Shown: positions 1-6,960, numbered from the stretch's first letter. The stretch: 12,268 nt of DNA from an uncultured Lachnospiraceae bacterium (GCA_910588595.1 CAJUQU010000096.1:1-12268), one strand, 5' to 3'. Notes: generated by a model from the sequence alone, not told the origin. Program-made: numbers and translations.

Positions 1-31
1 ACTGGAGTTCAGACGTGTGCTCTTCCGATCT
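1..31. other. Illumina TruSeq adapter remnant (artefact)
   Basis: The first 31 bases match, from memory, the Illumina TruSeq index-side adapter; they end in CTCTTCCGATCT, the adapter's 3' end, exactly where bacterial sequence begins. This is untrimmed library sequence assembled onto a contig end. A GTG at position 15 falsely looks like a start codon for the first gene, adding about six artefactual residues. Confidence 0.97.
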
Positions 32-542
32 TGAGGCTAAGGCACTCCACAGCGTGAGCGGGGATTATTTTGCCGTTGAGCGGTTTATGGAGCGGAGTCT
101 GTGTGTCCAGTCGATGAAGGAGGCGCTGACTGAACTGACAAATTACGCAGGACCGCGCGGGGTGGAAGTGACGCTTGAGGATTTTGATGATATTAAGTCG
201 CCGTGTTCACGGATGAATGAGCTGTTATGGTTTATGAGAAATGTGCCGGGACTAAAATGTACATTTGATATGGGAAATTTTGCATTCGGTTATGAGAATG
301 TGATAGAGGCTTATGAGCTTCTAAAGAGGTATATCGTACATGTACACTGCAAGGACAGGGGAAGCGAGGGCAACGGCTTAAAGTCCGTTCCGACTGGAAG
401 CGGATATATTCCGGTGGCACAGCTCGTCAGAAGGCTGAAAGAAGAGGATTATCGCGGTTATCTGTCAATTGAGCATTTTGGGGATCTGGACCAGCTGGCA
501 AGCATAGAGCAGTCAGCACATTTCCTGAAAGCGATCATGTAA
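32..542 (+). CDS. sugar phosphate isomerase/epimerase, 3' part (5' end lost at contig edge)
   Basis: C-terminal about 170 residues of a xylose-isomerase-like TIM-barrel protein (AP endonuclease 2 / sugar phosphate isomerase-epimerase superfamily). Four likely metal ligands of the family are visible in order: Glu in VTLEDF, Asp in TFDMGN, His in VHVHCKD and Glu in LSIEHF. Family members usually have 260-290 residues, so about 100 N-terminal residues are missing; the real start is outside the window because bases 1-31 are adapter. Such enzymes interconvert ketoses or act on inositol-type or phosphorylated sugars in the cytoplasm; the substrate cannot be told. The stop lies 44 bases before glpK with no terminator between, so the two are probably co-transcribed and may serve one carbohydrate or polyol pathway. 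Confidence 0.85.
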
Positions 543-572
543 AAACGTGCAGCGATAAATATAGGATCAACG

Positions 573-578
573 AGGAGG
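573..578 (+). promoter_or_regulatory. Shine-Dalgarno site fixing the TTG start of glpK
   Basis: AGGAGG, 8 bases before the TTG at 587. This spacing is ideal for the TTG and too long for the ATG at 602. Confidence 0.85.
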
Positions 579-586
579 ACAGGCCA

Positions 587-2083
587 TTGGGAAAATATAT
601 TATGGCACTGGATGCCGGTACGACCAGCAACCGGTGTATCTTATTTAATGAAAAAGGGAGGATGTGCAGCGTCGCACAGAGAGAATTTACGCAGTATTTT
701 CCACAGCCGGGATGGGTGGAACACGATGCGGACGAGATCTGGGCGAGCCAGCTGGGTGTTGCGGTCGAGGCGATGAACATGATCGGCGCCTCCGCGAAGG
801 ATATTGCCGCGATCGGCATTACAAACCAGCGGGAGACTGCGATCGTGTGGGACAAAAATACAGGCGTTCCTGTGTACCATGCAATCGTTTGGCAGTGCAG
901 ACGGACAGCACAAACGTGTGATGAACTGAAAGAAAAAGGACTTACAGAGAAATTGAAACGGAAGACGGGGCTTGTGATCGACGCCTATTTCTCAGCGACA
1001 AAGGTAAAATGGATACTTGACAATGTCCCGGGAGCAAGGCAGAAGGCTGAGGATGGAGAACTTTTGTTTGGCACGGTTGAGACATGGCTGATCTGGAAGC
1101 TCACAAAAGGTGCGGTGCATGTCACCGATTACTCCAACGCCTCCCGCACAATGCTCTTTAACATCAATACATTGGAGTGGGACAAGGAGATTCTTGCAGA
1201 ACTGGATATACCCGCATCCATGCTTCCTGCGGTGAAGCCTTCGAGCTGTGTGTATGGGGAGGCGGATGCTTCCTTTCTCGGAGGGGCGATACCGATCGCG
1301 GGGGCAGCGGGAGATCAGCAGGCAGCATTGTTCGGACAGACATGCTTTACCGCAGGAGAAGCAAAAAATACTTATGGCACAGGTTGTTTTCTGCTCATGA
1401 ATACCGGTGAAAAACCAGTGTTTTCTGACAACGGACTGGTGACAACGATCGCGTGGGGACTTGATGGAAAGGTGAATTATGCGCTGGAAGGTTCGATCTT
1501 TGTGGCGGGGGCGGCGATACAATGGCTGCGCGATGAGCTGAGGATCATCGATTCCGCCGAGGATTCGGAGTATATGGCAAGAAAGGTGGCGGACACGAAT
1601 GGCTGTTATGTCGTGCCGGCATTTACAGGTCTGGGTGCTCCTTACTGGGATCAGTATGCGAGGGGGACGATCGTCGGGATCACGCGCGGTGTCAACAAAT
1701 GCCATATTATCCGCGCTACGCTCGATTCCATAGCATATCAGGTCAATGACGTGCTTGCGGCGATGGAGGCGGATGCCAAGATCGCGATTCCCACACTGAA
1801 AGTGGACGGGGGTGCAAGTGCAAATGATTTTCTCATGCAGACACAGGCAGATATCGTCAACGTTCCAGTGATACGCCCGCAGTGTGTAGAGACCACTGCG
1901 ATGGGAGCAGCTTACCTTGCAGGGCTCGCAGTGGGATACTGGATCGGCAGGGAAGAAGTCATGAAAAACTGGGCGAGCGATTGCGTGTTTGAGCCCTCGA
2001 TCGGGGAAAATGACAGGGAAAAACGGATCCGGGGGTGGCATAAGGCAGTCAAATATGCCTATGGCTGGGCAAAGGAATCCTGA
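587..2083 (+). CDS. glpK: glycerol kinase
   Basis: ATP-dependent phosphorylation of glycerol to sn-glycerol 3-phosphate, a cytoplasmic FGGY-family kinase. The 498 residues match the family length (E. coli has about 502). Seen: the N-terminal phosphate-binding loop DAGTTSNR (residues 9-16), GWVEHD (42-47), NQRET with the substrate-type Arg82-Glu83, Tyr134 in DAYFSATK (first FGGY signature), GDQQAALFG with Asp243-Gln244, NTYGTG (261-266), and GGASANDFLMQTQADI in the C-terminal ATPase domain. These glycerol-contact residues favour glycerol over other FGGY substrates. The TTG start is chosen because AGGAGG (573-578) sits 8 bases upstream; the next ATG (602) is 23 bases away. The His phosphorylated by HPr in enterococcal and Bacillus GlpK appears to be Ser229, and the E. 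coli fructose-bisphosphate loop Arg is absent, so neither control is expected. It ends at a bidirectional terminator. Confidence 0.96.
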   Translation: MGKYIMALDAGTTSNRCILFNEKGRMCSVAQREFTQYFPQPGWVEHDADEIWASQLGVAVEAMNMIGASAKDIAAIGITNQRETAIVWDKNTGVPVYHAIVWQCRRTAQTCDELKEKGLTEKLKRKTGLVIDAYFSATKVKWILDNVPGARQKAEDGELLFGTVETWLIWKLTKGAVHVTDYSNASRTMLFNINTLEWDKEILAELDIPASMLPAVKPSSCVYGEADASFLGGAIPIAGAAGDQQAALFGQTCFTAGEAKNTYGTGCFLLMNTGEKPVFSDNGLVTTIAWGLDGKVNYALEGSIFVAGAAIQWLRDELRIIDSAEDSEYMARKVADTNGCYVVPAFTGLGAPYWDQYARGTIVGITRGVNKCHIIRATLDSIAYQVNDVLAAMEADAKIAIPTLKVDGGASANDFLMQTQADIVNVPVIRPQCVETTAMGAAYLAGLAVGYWIGREEVMKNWASDCVFEPSIGENDREKRIRGWHKAVKYAYGWAKES

Positions 2084-2100
2084 CGCTCGGGCAGTGTATA

Positions 2101-2127
2101 AAAAAGGAACCCGATGGGTTCCTTTTT
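2101..2127. terminator. bidirectional intrinsic terminator between glpK and flagellin
   Basis: Perfect 12-bp inverted repeat AAAAAGGAACCC / GGGTTCCTTTTT around a 3-base loop GAT. An A-run on one side and a T-run on the other let it end transcripts in both directions. It sits 17 bases after the glpK stop and 6 bases from the end of the convergent flagellin gene. Confidence 0.93.
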
Positions 2128-2133
2128 AGCTGA

Positions 2134-3285
2134 TTACATATTGAAAAACTGTTTTACGCGTCCGCTCTGGTTTTCCATGTACTTGCGCTGCATCATGATA
2201 CTGTACGTATTCAGGAGCTGATTTTTCTTGAGCTCTGTCACGCCTTTTCCATAATCTGTATCTTCGATGCGGCTGTGGGATGCTGTCAGGTTGTAGATCG
2301 CATTATTGCCATAAGCGATCGTGTGGTCTAACCTGTTGGATGCAGCACCGAGTGATGAGCGCTGTGCGGAAACTTTAGCCAGCGCATCAGCAATTGCGTC
2401 AAGTGCATTGGTGGCTGCCATTCCGGTCTTGTCAGCGACATTCAGTCCCTTGATACCGATACCCGCTGCGTTCAGCGCGTCGATATTGACGGAGATCTTG
2501 TTTGCCATGTCGGATTCTGCGCCCACCTGCAGCGAGGTGGAGAAGTTATTTGACTGGTCAACGCTTCCTTTGCTGATGACAAACTGTACTTTTGACGGAT
2601 CATTGGGATCCACGGCTGCTGCGGAAGCCGTTGCGGCTTTCGTGGCACCGACACTGCTTGCTGCCGCAAGCTGTTCCTGGATCTTGGAGTATGCTGTATC
2701 TGCCGTGATCAGATTGGGATTGGTATCGTCCTCCTTGTCACCGATCGTGTAGTCTGTTCCGCCGATTGTGATCTTATCCCCCGCCTTTAGAGCGTCCATC
2801 GTGAAAGTGGCTGTTGAGCCGTTCTGCGTCAGGGTACCTTCAAGACCTGCATCGCGTGCGCTCACAGAGATGGAGCTTCTGCCGGAGCCGCCCTTCAACA
2901 GATAGGTCTCGTTAAATTTGGTGGTCGCCGACACGCGGTCGATCTCCTGAGTGAGCTGGTCGATCTCTGCCTGTATGGCACCTCTGTCTGATGTAGAATT
3001 AGTACCATTTGCTGCCTGTATGCTGAGTTCATTTACCCGCTGTAGCATGTCGGACACAGAACTCATCGCACCCTCTGCTACATTGAGCATATTCTGGGAA
3101 GTCTTTGCATTGTATACGCCTGCACTCAATCCGTTAGTCTGCTTTAAGAGCTTTTGAGCGATAGCGAGTCCCGCAGCATTATCTGCGGCGGAATTAATGC
3201 GTTTTCCACTGGATAGCTTCTGGAAAGAACGACCTAAGTTGCGGTTATTCTGCCTTGCTATATAAGACATAGGTGATATTCGCAT
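2134..3285 (-). CDS. flagellin (filament subunit) with variant D0 ends
   Basis: Filament-forming flagellin, 383 residues, exported by the flagellar type III apparatus and assembled outside the cell. The N-terminal D0/D1 region shows KLSSGKRINSAADNAAGLAI (about 23-42), LQRVNELSIQAANG (81-94) and QEIDRV (113-118). A Ser/Thr/Ala/Gly-rich variable centre runs from about 132 to 290, and the C-terminal D1/D0 shows RSSLGAASNRLDHTI and SRIEDTDY. Residues equivalent to the Salmonella TLR5 contacts are kept (Arg83, Glu86, Leu87, Glu107). The stretch before LSSG is about six residues shorter than in Bacillus subtilis Hag, and the tail ends in RVKQFFNM instead of the usual LAQANQ...LSLL(R/G). The ATG start has AAAGGGGA about 7 bases upstream. 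It stands alone, without other flagellar genes, and is monocistronic with its own promoter and terminator. Confidence 0.95.
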   Translation of the reverse strand: MRISPMSYIARQNNRNLGRSFQKLSSGKRINSAADNAAGLAIAQKLLKQTNGLSAGVYNAKTSQNMLNVAEGAMSSVSDMLQRVNELSIQAANGTNSTSDRGAIQAEIDQLTQEIDRVSATTKFNETYLLKGGSGRSSISVSARDAGLEGTLTQNGSTATFTMDALKAGDKITIGGTDYTIGDKEDDTNPNLITADTAYSKIQEQLAAASSVGATKAATASAAAVDPNDPSKVQFVISKGSVDQSNNFSTSLQVGAESDMANKISVNIDALNAAGIGIKGLNVADKTGMAATNALDAIADALAKVSAQRSSLGAASNRLDHTIAYGNNAIYNLTASHSRIEDTDYGKGVTELKKNQLLNTYSIMMQRKYMENQSGRVKQFFNM

Positions 3286-3343
3286 TTTTATTTCCCCTTT
3301 CTTGTGAATTTTTGTTGAGGTAAATACCTACTTTTACAAATTA

Positions 3344-3372
3344 AGCATATCACATTCAGTTTTCGGGTGCAA
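3344..3372 (-). promoter_or_regulatory. candidate flagellin promoter, sigma-A-like
   Basis: On the minus strand, TTGCAC (3372-3367) and TATGCT (3349-3344) are 17 bases apart with a TGn extended -10. This would give a leader of about 50 bases. The -35 is weak. I looked for a sigma-28 (FliA) promoter of the TAAA-N15-GCCGATAA type, expected for flagellins, and saw no good match. A short DNA palindrome AGGTA-AA-TACCT (3318-3329) lies in the leader and might be an operator. Confidence 0.4.
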
Positions 3373-3424
3373 TAGCAAAGATGACAAATAACGCAGTGAA
3401 AAATGCTCCAGAGCGTGGAAAGAT

Positions 3425-3584
3425 CGTTACAGTTCAGCCCGGTACTTCGCACTGCGCTGCGAAGTCGGTGAGAAAGCATAGCGGCTGAGATGCATCAGGC
3501 CACGGTACGCGGCTTTGGCATCCGCGAAGCGGTTTTTGCATGGCTTGATGCTTGTAACAGGAAACCGAAGACTGAACTGTTACG
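3425..3584. repeat. MITE-like palindromic element with inverted-repeat ends
   Basis: The ends are CGTTACAGTTCAG (3425-3437) and CTGAACTGTTACG (3572-3584), complementary at 12 of 13 positions, about 160 bp apart. Nested inside are an 8-bp perfect hairpin ACTTCGCA / TGCGAAGT (3444-3465, 6-base loop), a larger imperfect hairpin GCATCAGGCCA / TGGCTTGATGC (3492-3551, one mismatch in 11) that itself holds CGCGG / CCGCG (3508-3512 / 3522-3526), and GTAACAG / CTGTTAC (3554-3560 / 3577-3583). No protein is encoded. AGATC occurs near both edges (3421-3425 and 3587-3591) but is not flush with the right repeat, so a target-site duplication is doubtful. It best fits a small non-autonomous repeat or a structured RNA. 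Confidence 0.6.
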
Positions 3585-3612
3585 CAAGATCTGACGTATT
3601 TGCTAAAAAATA

Positions 3613-3641
3613 TTGCGGAGTGCTGCCAAAAGGAATATGAT
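3613..3641 (+). promoter_or_regulatory. candidate promoter of the methyltransferase gene
   Basis: TTGCGG (3613-3618) and TATGAT (3636-3641) with 17-base spacing; the -10 matches consensus at 5 of 6 positions. Transcription from about 3648 would leave a leader of about 40 bases before the TTG start at 3690, which agrees with choosing the downstream start. Confidence 0.5.
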
Positions 3642-3689
3642 TATCTGATAGAAAATATCTGTTTATTTTTCACGAAGGAGGAAGTTGAT

Positions 3690-4391
3690 TTGGTAGACGG
3701 ATCGATGGACAGTCAGGTGCTGGCTGCGGAAAAAAATGCGAATGCGGTGGCGAAAAAGAGATGGAATGCGATACACAGGGATTACGAACGGGCGCGGATC
3801 CAATATGACGACTGGCTGGAAACATTTGAGGATGCGATAGATGACTGCCGGACGCCGATCATAGATCTCGGATGCGGCAGCGGCAACGATACGCTGTATC
3901 TGATCGAGCGCGGAAAAAGGGTGATCGCCTGTGATTTCGCACAAAATGCGGTCCGTAATATACTTCGGAATTTCCCGGAGGTTGAGAAAGCAGTCTGTTT
4001 GGATATGACGGAGGGGCTGCCTTTTGAAAATGATCTCACAGATCTGATCATCTGTGATCTATCGCTTCATTATTTTACAGAGCGGAGGACGCTCTTGATC
4101 CTGGATGAGATCAAAAGAGTCCTCAGATCAAACGGGCTGCTTCTGTTCAGGGTGAATTCTGTGCGGGATGTCAATCATGGCGCCGGAAAGGGCAGAGCGG
4201 TGGAGCATCATTTGTACGAGACAGATGATGGAGGATATAAGAGATTTTTTGATGCGCATGATATAGAAAAGTTTTGGGGAGACTGGGATCAGGTATATCT
4301 CCAGGAAGAGACAATGCATCGGTATGAGCTGGATAAGATATTGTGGAAGGGGGCAGTGCGTGTGCGCGAGGAACCGGGCAGGCAGGGTTAA
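3690..4391 (+). CDS. class I SAM-dependent methyltransferase, substrate unknown
   Basis: Cytoplasmic Rossmann-fold methyltransferase (Methyltransf_11/25-like), 233 residues from the start chosen here. Motif I is DLGCGSGND (59-67); the acidic residue after strand 2 is Asp82 in IACDFA; Asp105 lies in CLDM; the motif IV region is LIICDLSLHYF (119-129); and the post-motif strand is VLRSNGLLLFRVNS. The open frame extends upstream to a TTG at 3600, but that start has no ribosome binding site and overlaps the predicted promoter, whereas TTG 3690 has AAGGAGG (3675-3681) with 8-base spacing. The acceptor cannot be named; small-molecule or TehB-like enzymes are closest by general look. It has its own promoter and terminator and overlaps the convergent AraC gene by 4 bases (shared TTAA). 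Confidence 0.88.
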   Translation: MVDGSMDSQVLAAEKNANAVAKKRWNAIHRDYERARIQYDDWLETFEDAIDDCRTPIIDLGCGSGNDTLYLIERGKRVIACDFAQNAVRNILRNFPEVEKAVCLDMTEGLPFENDLTDLIICDLSLHYFTERRTLLILDEIKRVLRSNGLLLFRVNSVRDVNHGAGKGRAVEHHLYETDDGGYKRFFDAHDIEKFWGDWDQVYLQEETMHRYELDKILWKGAVRVREEPGRQG

Positions 4392-4415
4392 GGACTGCCC
4401 GAGCGCACGGTTTTT
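4362..4415 (+). terminator. terminator of the methyltransferase gene, inside the AraC coding end
   Basis: Two-tier hairpin: GTGCGC (4362-4367) with GCGCAC (4403-4408), and above it GGGCAG (4376-4381) with CTGCCC (4395-4400), followed by TTTTT (4411-4415). The T-run lies only on the plus side, so it stops the methyltransferase transcript. The downstream half lies in the last codons of the convergent regulator gene. Confidence 0.7.
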
Positions 4416-5272
4416 CTGTACAGCAGAGGTGACTTTTGATATTTTTTCTGAAATGCCCTGGTGAAGTAGGACTGGTTGTGGAAGCCGCAGTTTTCCATGA
4501 TATCGATCACTTTGTTGTCGGTCTCCGACAGCTGTTTTGCGGCAAGTTGGAGGCGGTAATCTACAAGGTAAGCGTTAAAGCTCATGCCTGTCAGTTCACG
4601 GAACAATTTCATGAAATGACTTTCCGAGAAGCCGCACTGTTCCGCGGCTTTTTTGATGGAGATATCACAGTCATAAAATTTCTGCACATAGTAGAGCGCG
4701 TTTTTCAGTCTGCTGTAGGAGAGCTGTAGATGGCTGTTGTCGCTGGTGGCAGCAGTGCTGTGCAGGCTCATGTGGTGAAGGAGGAAGAAGAGACTGGATT
4801 TGATCATCAGCTCATGGGTGGTATAACTCTCTTTCCTGTGCTCTAGCAAGGGCAGGATGCAGGGAGTCACAGTCCGGTTGAAGCTGGTGCCGGCAGGGAA
4901 AAAACATTCCATGGTTCTCTCGCCGTTCAGAAAAGGAACGACATACTTGTCGTAGCAGGGATCATTTTCGGAGCCCTTGAAGAGAGCGGCGTGAAACAGG
5001 ATGTTAAAGTACTCTCCGTCTTTCTGATCGCCCTGTTCGATGGAGTGGACAGCGTGGGGAAGGATGATGATCAGATCGCCGGCATGGAGCGAGTGCGCAT
5101 TTCCCCATAGAGTGACCTGCATCTCTCCCTCCGTGCAGTAGATCAGCTCAAAATCGTCGTGCCAGTGCAGGGGGAACGAGCGGATCCATTCAGGGATACG
5201 TCCCTTGTAGACGCTGTAGGGAAATGTGATGGTTCCGTGAAGCTTTGTCTCGTGTATCGGCGTGGGTTCCAT
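4388..5272 (-). CDS. AraC-family transcriptional regulator with N-terminal cupin domain
   Basis: DNA-binding regulator of 294 residues. The N-terminal cupin sensor shows LHWHDDFELIYCTEGEMQV (35-53) and GDLIIILPHAVHS (65-77). The C-terminal AraC/XylS domain has two helix-turn-helix units, ISIKKAAEQCGFSESHFMKL (204-223) and VIDIMENCGFHNQSYFTRAF (255-274), then the family's QKKYQKSPLLYRK end. The open frame continues 46 codons further upstream, but the ATG at 5272 has GGAGG 6 bases before it and opens directly onto the cupin, so it is preferred. Cupin-AraC proteins usually respond to a sugar or glycoside. It is divergent from the MATE exporter gene and two genes from a GH3 beta-glucosidase, making these plausible targets; no operator could be assigned. 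A leader of about 135 bases separates it from its promoter. Confidence 0.92.
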   Translation of the reverse strand: MEPTPIHETKLHGTITFPYSVYKGRIPEWIRSFPLHWHDDFELIYCTEGEMQVTLWGNAHSLHAGDLIIILPHAVHSIEQGDQKDGEYFNILFHAALFKGSENDPCYDKYVVPFLNGERTMECFFPAGTSFNRTVTPCILPLLEHRKESYTTHELMIKSSLFFLLHHMSLHSTAATSDNSHLQLSYSRLKNALYYVQKFYDCDISIKKAAEQCGFSESHFMKLFRELTGMSFNAYLVDYRLQLAAKQLSETDNKVIDIMENCGFHNQSYFTRAFQKKYQKSPLLYRKTVRSGSP

Positions 5273-5412
5273 AGGATTCCTCCGGTTATAATGATCGTGG
5301 TTTGGGGTCTGCAGCCGCGGCAAAAAGCACCGGGCACTGCGTGTCACAGGTTGAGTTGTATTTTTATGCTCATAATAGGATTGTGTTAAAAATATAGGAT
5401 TATACTGCAAGA

Positions 5413-5441
5413 ATTATAGCATAGATAAGAGTAGAATGCAA
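5413..5441 (-). promoter_or_regulatory. near-consensus promoter of the AraC regulator gene
   Basis: On the minus strand, TTGCAT (5441-5436), a 17-base spacer and a perfect TATAAT (5418-5413), with TGC directly before it as an extended -10. Transcription should start near 5406. Confidence 0.8.
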
Positions 5442-5475
5442 GTGTAGGTGGGGTAAAAGCCGCCGAAAGAAACTG

Positions 5476-5525
5476 TGTGCCAGATCGTATGATCTTTCGC
5501 TTTTTCAGTTAGACGGTCTGGCACA
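5476..5525. repeat. 13-bp inverted repeat with an overlapping alternative hairpin
   Basis: TGTGCCAGATCGT (5476-5488) pairs with ACGGTCTGGCACA (5513-5525); 12 Watson-Crick pairs and one G-T, loop of 24 bases. A second, mutually exclusive fold uses AAAAGC (5455-5460) plus GAAAGA (5465-5470) with TCTTTCGCTTTT (5493-5504), and ends in a T-run (5501-5505), resembling a terminator on the plus strand. It lies between the divergent AraC and MATE genes. It may be a leader switch for the exporter gene or simply a dispersed palindrome; no clear plus-strand promoter was found before it. Confidence 0.6.
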
Positions 5526-5601
5526 TCTGTATGGAAAGAATTTTAACACGCTCTAAGAACCTGTGAATAAGTGAAACATCTGGATGGAGGATGTAAATAC
5601 G

Positions 5602-6924
5602 ATGAAACCTTTTATGAAATTATATATACCGATCGCGCTGGAAACATTGTTCATGATGCTGGCGGGTATGGTGGACACGATCATGCTCTCGACAGTGGGG
5701 GACAGTGCTGTGGGGGCTGTGGGGACAGCAAATACATATATAGGCATTTTTATCATCATGTTTCATGTAGTGTCATCGGGCATGATCGCCGTGATGACGC
5801 AGTATATCGGGGCGAAGAGAGTTGGCGTTGCCTATCAGGCAAGACAGCTGGGGGCGGTTTTCAATGCGGTGATCGGCGTGGTGCTCTCTGTGTTTTTGTA
5901 TATCTTTTCAGAGCGTTTTCTGGAGATCGTGGGAGTGGCGCCGCTTCTGATGGAGCATGCAAAGACATATCTGAGGATCGTGGGCGGAGCCTGTCTGCTG
6001 AATGCGCTGATCCCGATCTTTTCCAGCTACCTGAGGGCTTTCGGGCACACAAAACAGCCGCTGGCAGCGACGGTGATCGCAAATATTTTGAATCTGTGCC
6101 TGAATGCTGTATTTTTGTTTGTATTTCACTTCGGGGTGGCAGGTGTTGCGGCGGCAACAGTGATATCGAGGGTTGTGAATCTGGTGATCGTGATGATCGC
6201 CTCCAAGCTTCTGGTCAAGGCAAATGAGGATCCTGAACGGTTGAAAAACAGGGAGGTCTTTGCCCAGATCATCCGGGTGGGTCTGCCCTCCGCACTGGAG
6301 ACTGCACTTTACAATGTGGCGATGACGCTGACGATCCGTTTCCTGAACCAGATGGACGAAAACGGTTTTCATGTGACGGCGAGGGCATACACGGCGCAGA
6401 TCGCAAACTTTTCCTATTGTGCAGGCGCGGCTTTGGCGCAGGCGAACGCCATCATGACAGGCTGGCGCATCGGCAAGGGGGATTTTGAGGCGTGCGACCG
6501 GGGAACGAAGAAAGCGGCGGTTATCGGAATCTGTGTGGCGGCAGGGTTGGAGACTGCATTTGTGCTGGGATCGGATCATCTGATCCGGCTGTTTACGGAT
6601 GATATGGAGATGATCACACTGGTGAGGACGCTCATGACGATCGACATCGCGCTCGAGGTGGGGCGCGTGACGAACCTGGTGTTTGGGCAGGCGCTCAAGA
6701 CCAGCGGTGACGCCCTGTATACGACCATCATCGGTGTGGTCTTCATGTACGTCTGTATGGTGGGGGGAACATGGTTCTTTGGGATCCATCTGAATCTGCT
6801 GGCGGTGGGCGCGTACATAGGGCTTGCCGGCGATGAGTGCGTTCGCGCAGTATTTATGTTTCTGCGGTGGCAGTCGGGGAAGTGGCGGACGAAAGGGTTT
6901 ATCAAGGCAGGGGGAGCAGAGTGA
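5602..6924 (+). CDS. MATE-family multidrug/toxic compound efflux transporter
   Basis: Integral membrane antiporter that exports cationic or aromatic compounds using a Na+ or H+ gradient. The 440 residues and about 12 hydrophobic segments fit the family. The N-terminal MatE repeat shows AGMVDTIMLSTVGDSAVGAV (21-40), and the second repeat begins with RVGLPSALETALYNVAMT and continues with ARAYTAQIANFSYCAGAALA. The ATG at 5602 is preferred because GGAGGAT (5586-5592) lies 11 bases upstream; an ATG at 5584 has no ribosome binding site. Substrate unknown. It is divergent from the AraC regulator and followed, 141 bases on, by a beta-glucosidase gene that has its own promoter, so they may form one regulon without being one operon. 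Confidence 0.93.
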   Translation: MKPFMKLYIPIALETLFMMLAGMVDTIMLSTVGDSAVGAVGTANTYIGIFIIMFHVVSSGMIAVMTQYIGAKRVGVAYQARQLGAVFNAVIGVVLSVFLYIFSERFLEIVGVAPLLMEHAKTYLRIVGGACLLNALIPIFSSYLRAFGHTKQPLAATVIANILNLCLNAVFLFVFHFGVAGVAAATVISRVVNLVIVMIASKLLVKANEDPERLKNREVFAQIIRVGLPSALETALYNVAMTLTIRFLNQMDENGFHVTARAYTAQIANFSYCAGAALAQANAIMTGWRIGKGDFEACDRGTKKAAVIGICVAAGLETAFVLGSDHLIRLFTDDMEMITLVRTLMTIDIALEVGRVTNLVFGQALKTSGDALYTTIIGVVFMYVCMVGGTWFFGIHLNLLAVGAYIGLAGDECVRAVFMFLRWQSGKWRTKGFIKAGGAE

Positions 6925-6925
6925 T

Positions 6926-6960
6926 CCTGCTGAGTGCGAAAAACTAGTTTTTTGTGCAGG
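6926..6960 (+). terminator. possible terminator after the MATE gene
   Basis: CCTGC (6926-6930) and GCAGG (6956-6960) enclose a self-complementary AAAAACTAGTTTTT (6939-6952). The T-run lies inside the stem rather than after it, so this is a weak candidate. Confidence 0.35.

Larger units (their letters stand above)
3286..3689. other. 404-base intergenic region between flagellin and methyltransferase
   Basis: No gene is supported here. It contains, from left to right, the flagellin leader and promoter, the hairpin-rich 3425-3584 element, and the methyltransferase promoter and leader. The two flanking genes are divergent, so no terminator is expected. Confidence 0.8.
5273..5601. other. 329-base divergent intergenic region (AraC / MATE)
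   Basis: No gene supported. It holds the AraC leader and promoter and the inverted repeat at 5455-5525. I could not find a good plus-strand promoter for the MATE gene. Confidence 0.75.

Noticed and set aside
992..2041. 349-codon open frame antisense to glpK
   Set aside because: Fully inside a strongly conserved gene, with no ribosome binding site and a Cys/His/Arg-rich composition typical of a shadow frame.
2321..2752. Hydrophobic 143-codon frame antisense to the flagellin variable region
   Set aside because: Ala/Ser-rich composition is the reverse image of the flagellin repeats; no promoter or ribosome binding site.
3288..3479. Open frame on the minus strand upstream of flagellin
   Set aside because: Covers the flagellin promoter and part of the palindromic element; no ribosome binding site or recognisable protein.
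3421..3591. AGATC direct repeats as a target-site duplication
   Set aside because: The right copy is 3 bases away from the inverted-repeat end and the word is short, so chance is likely.
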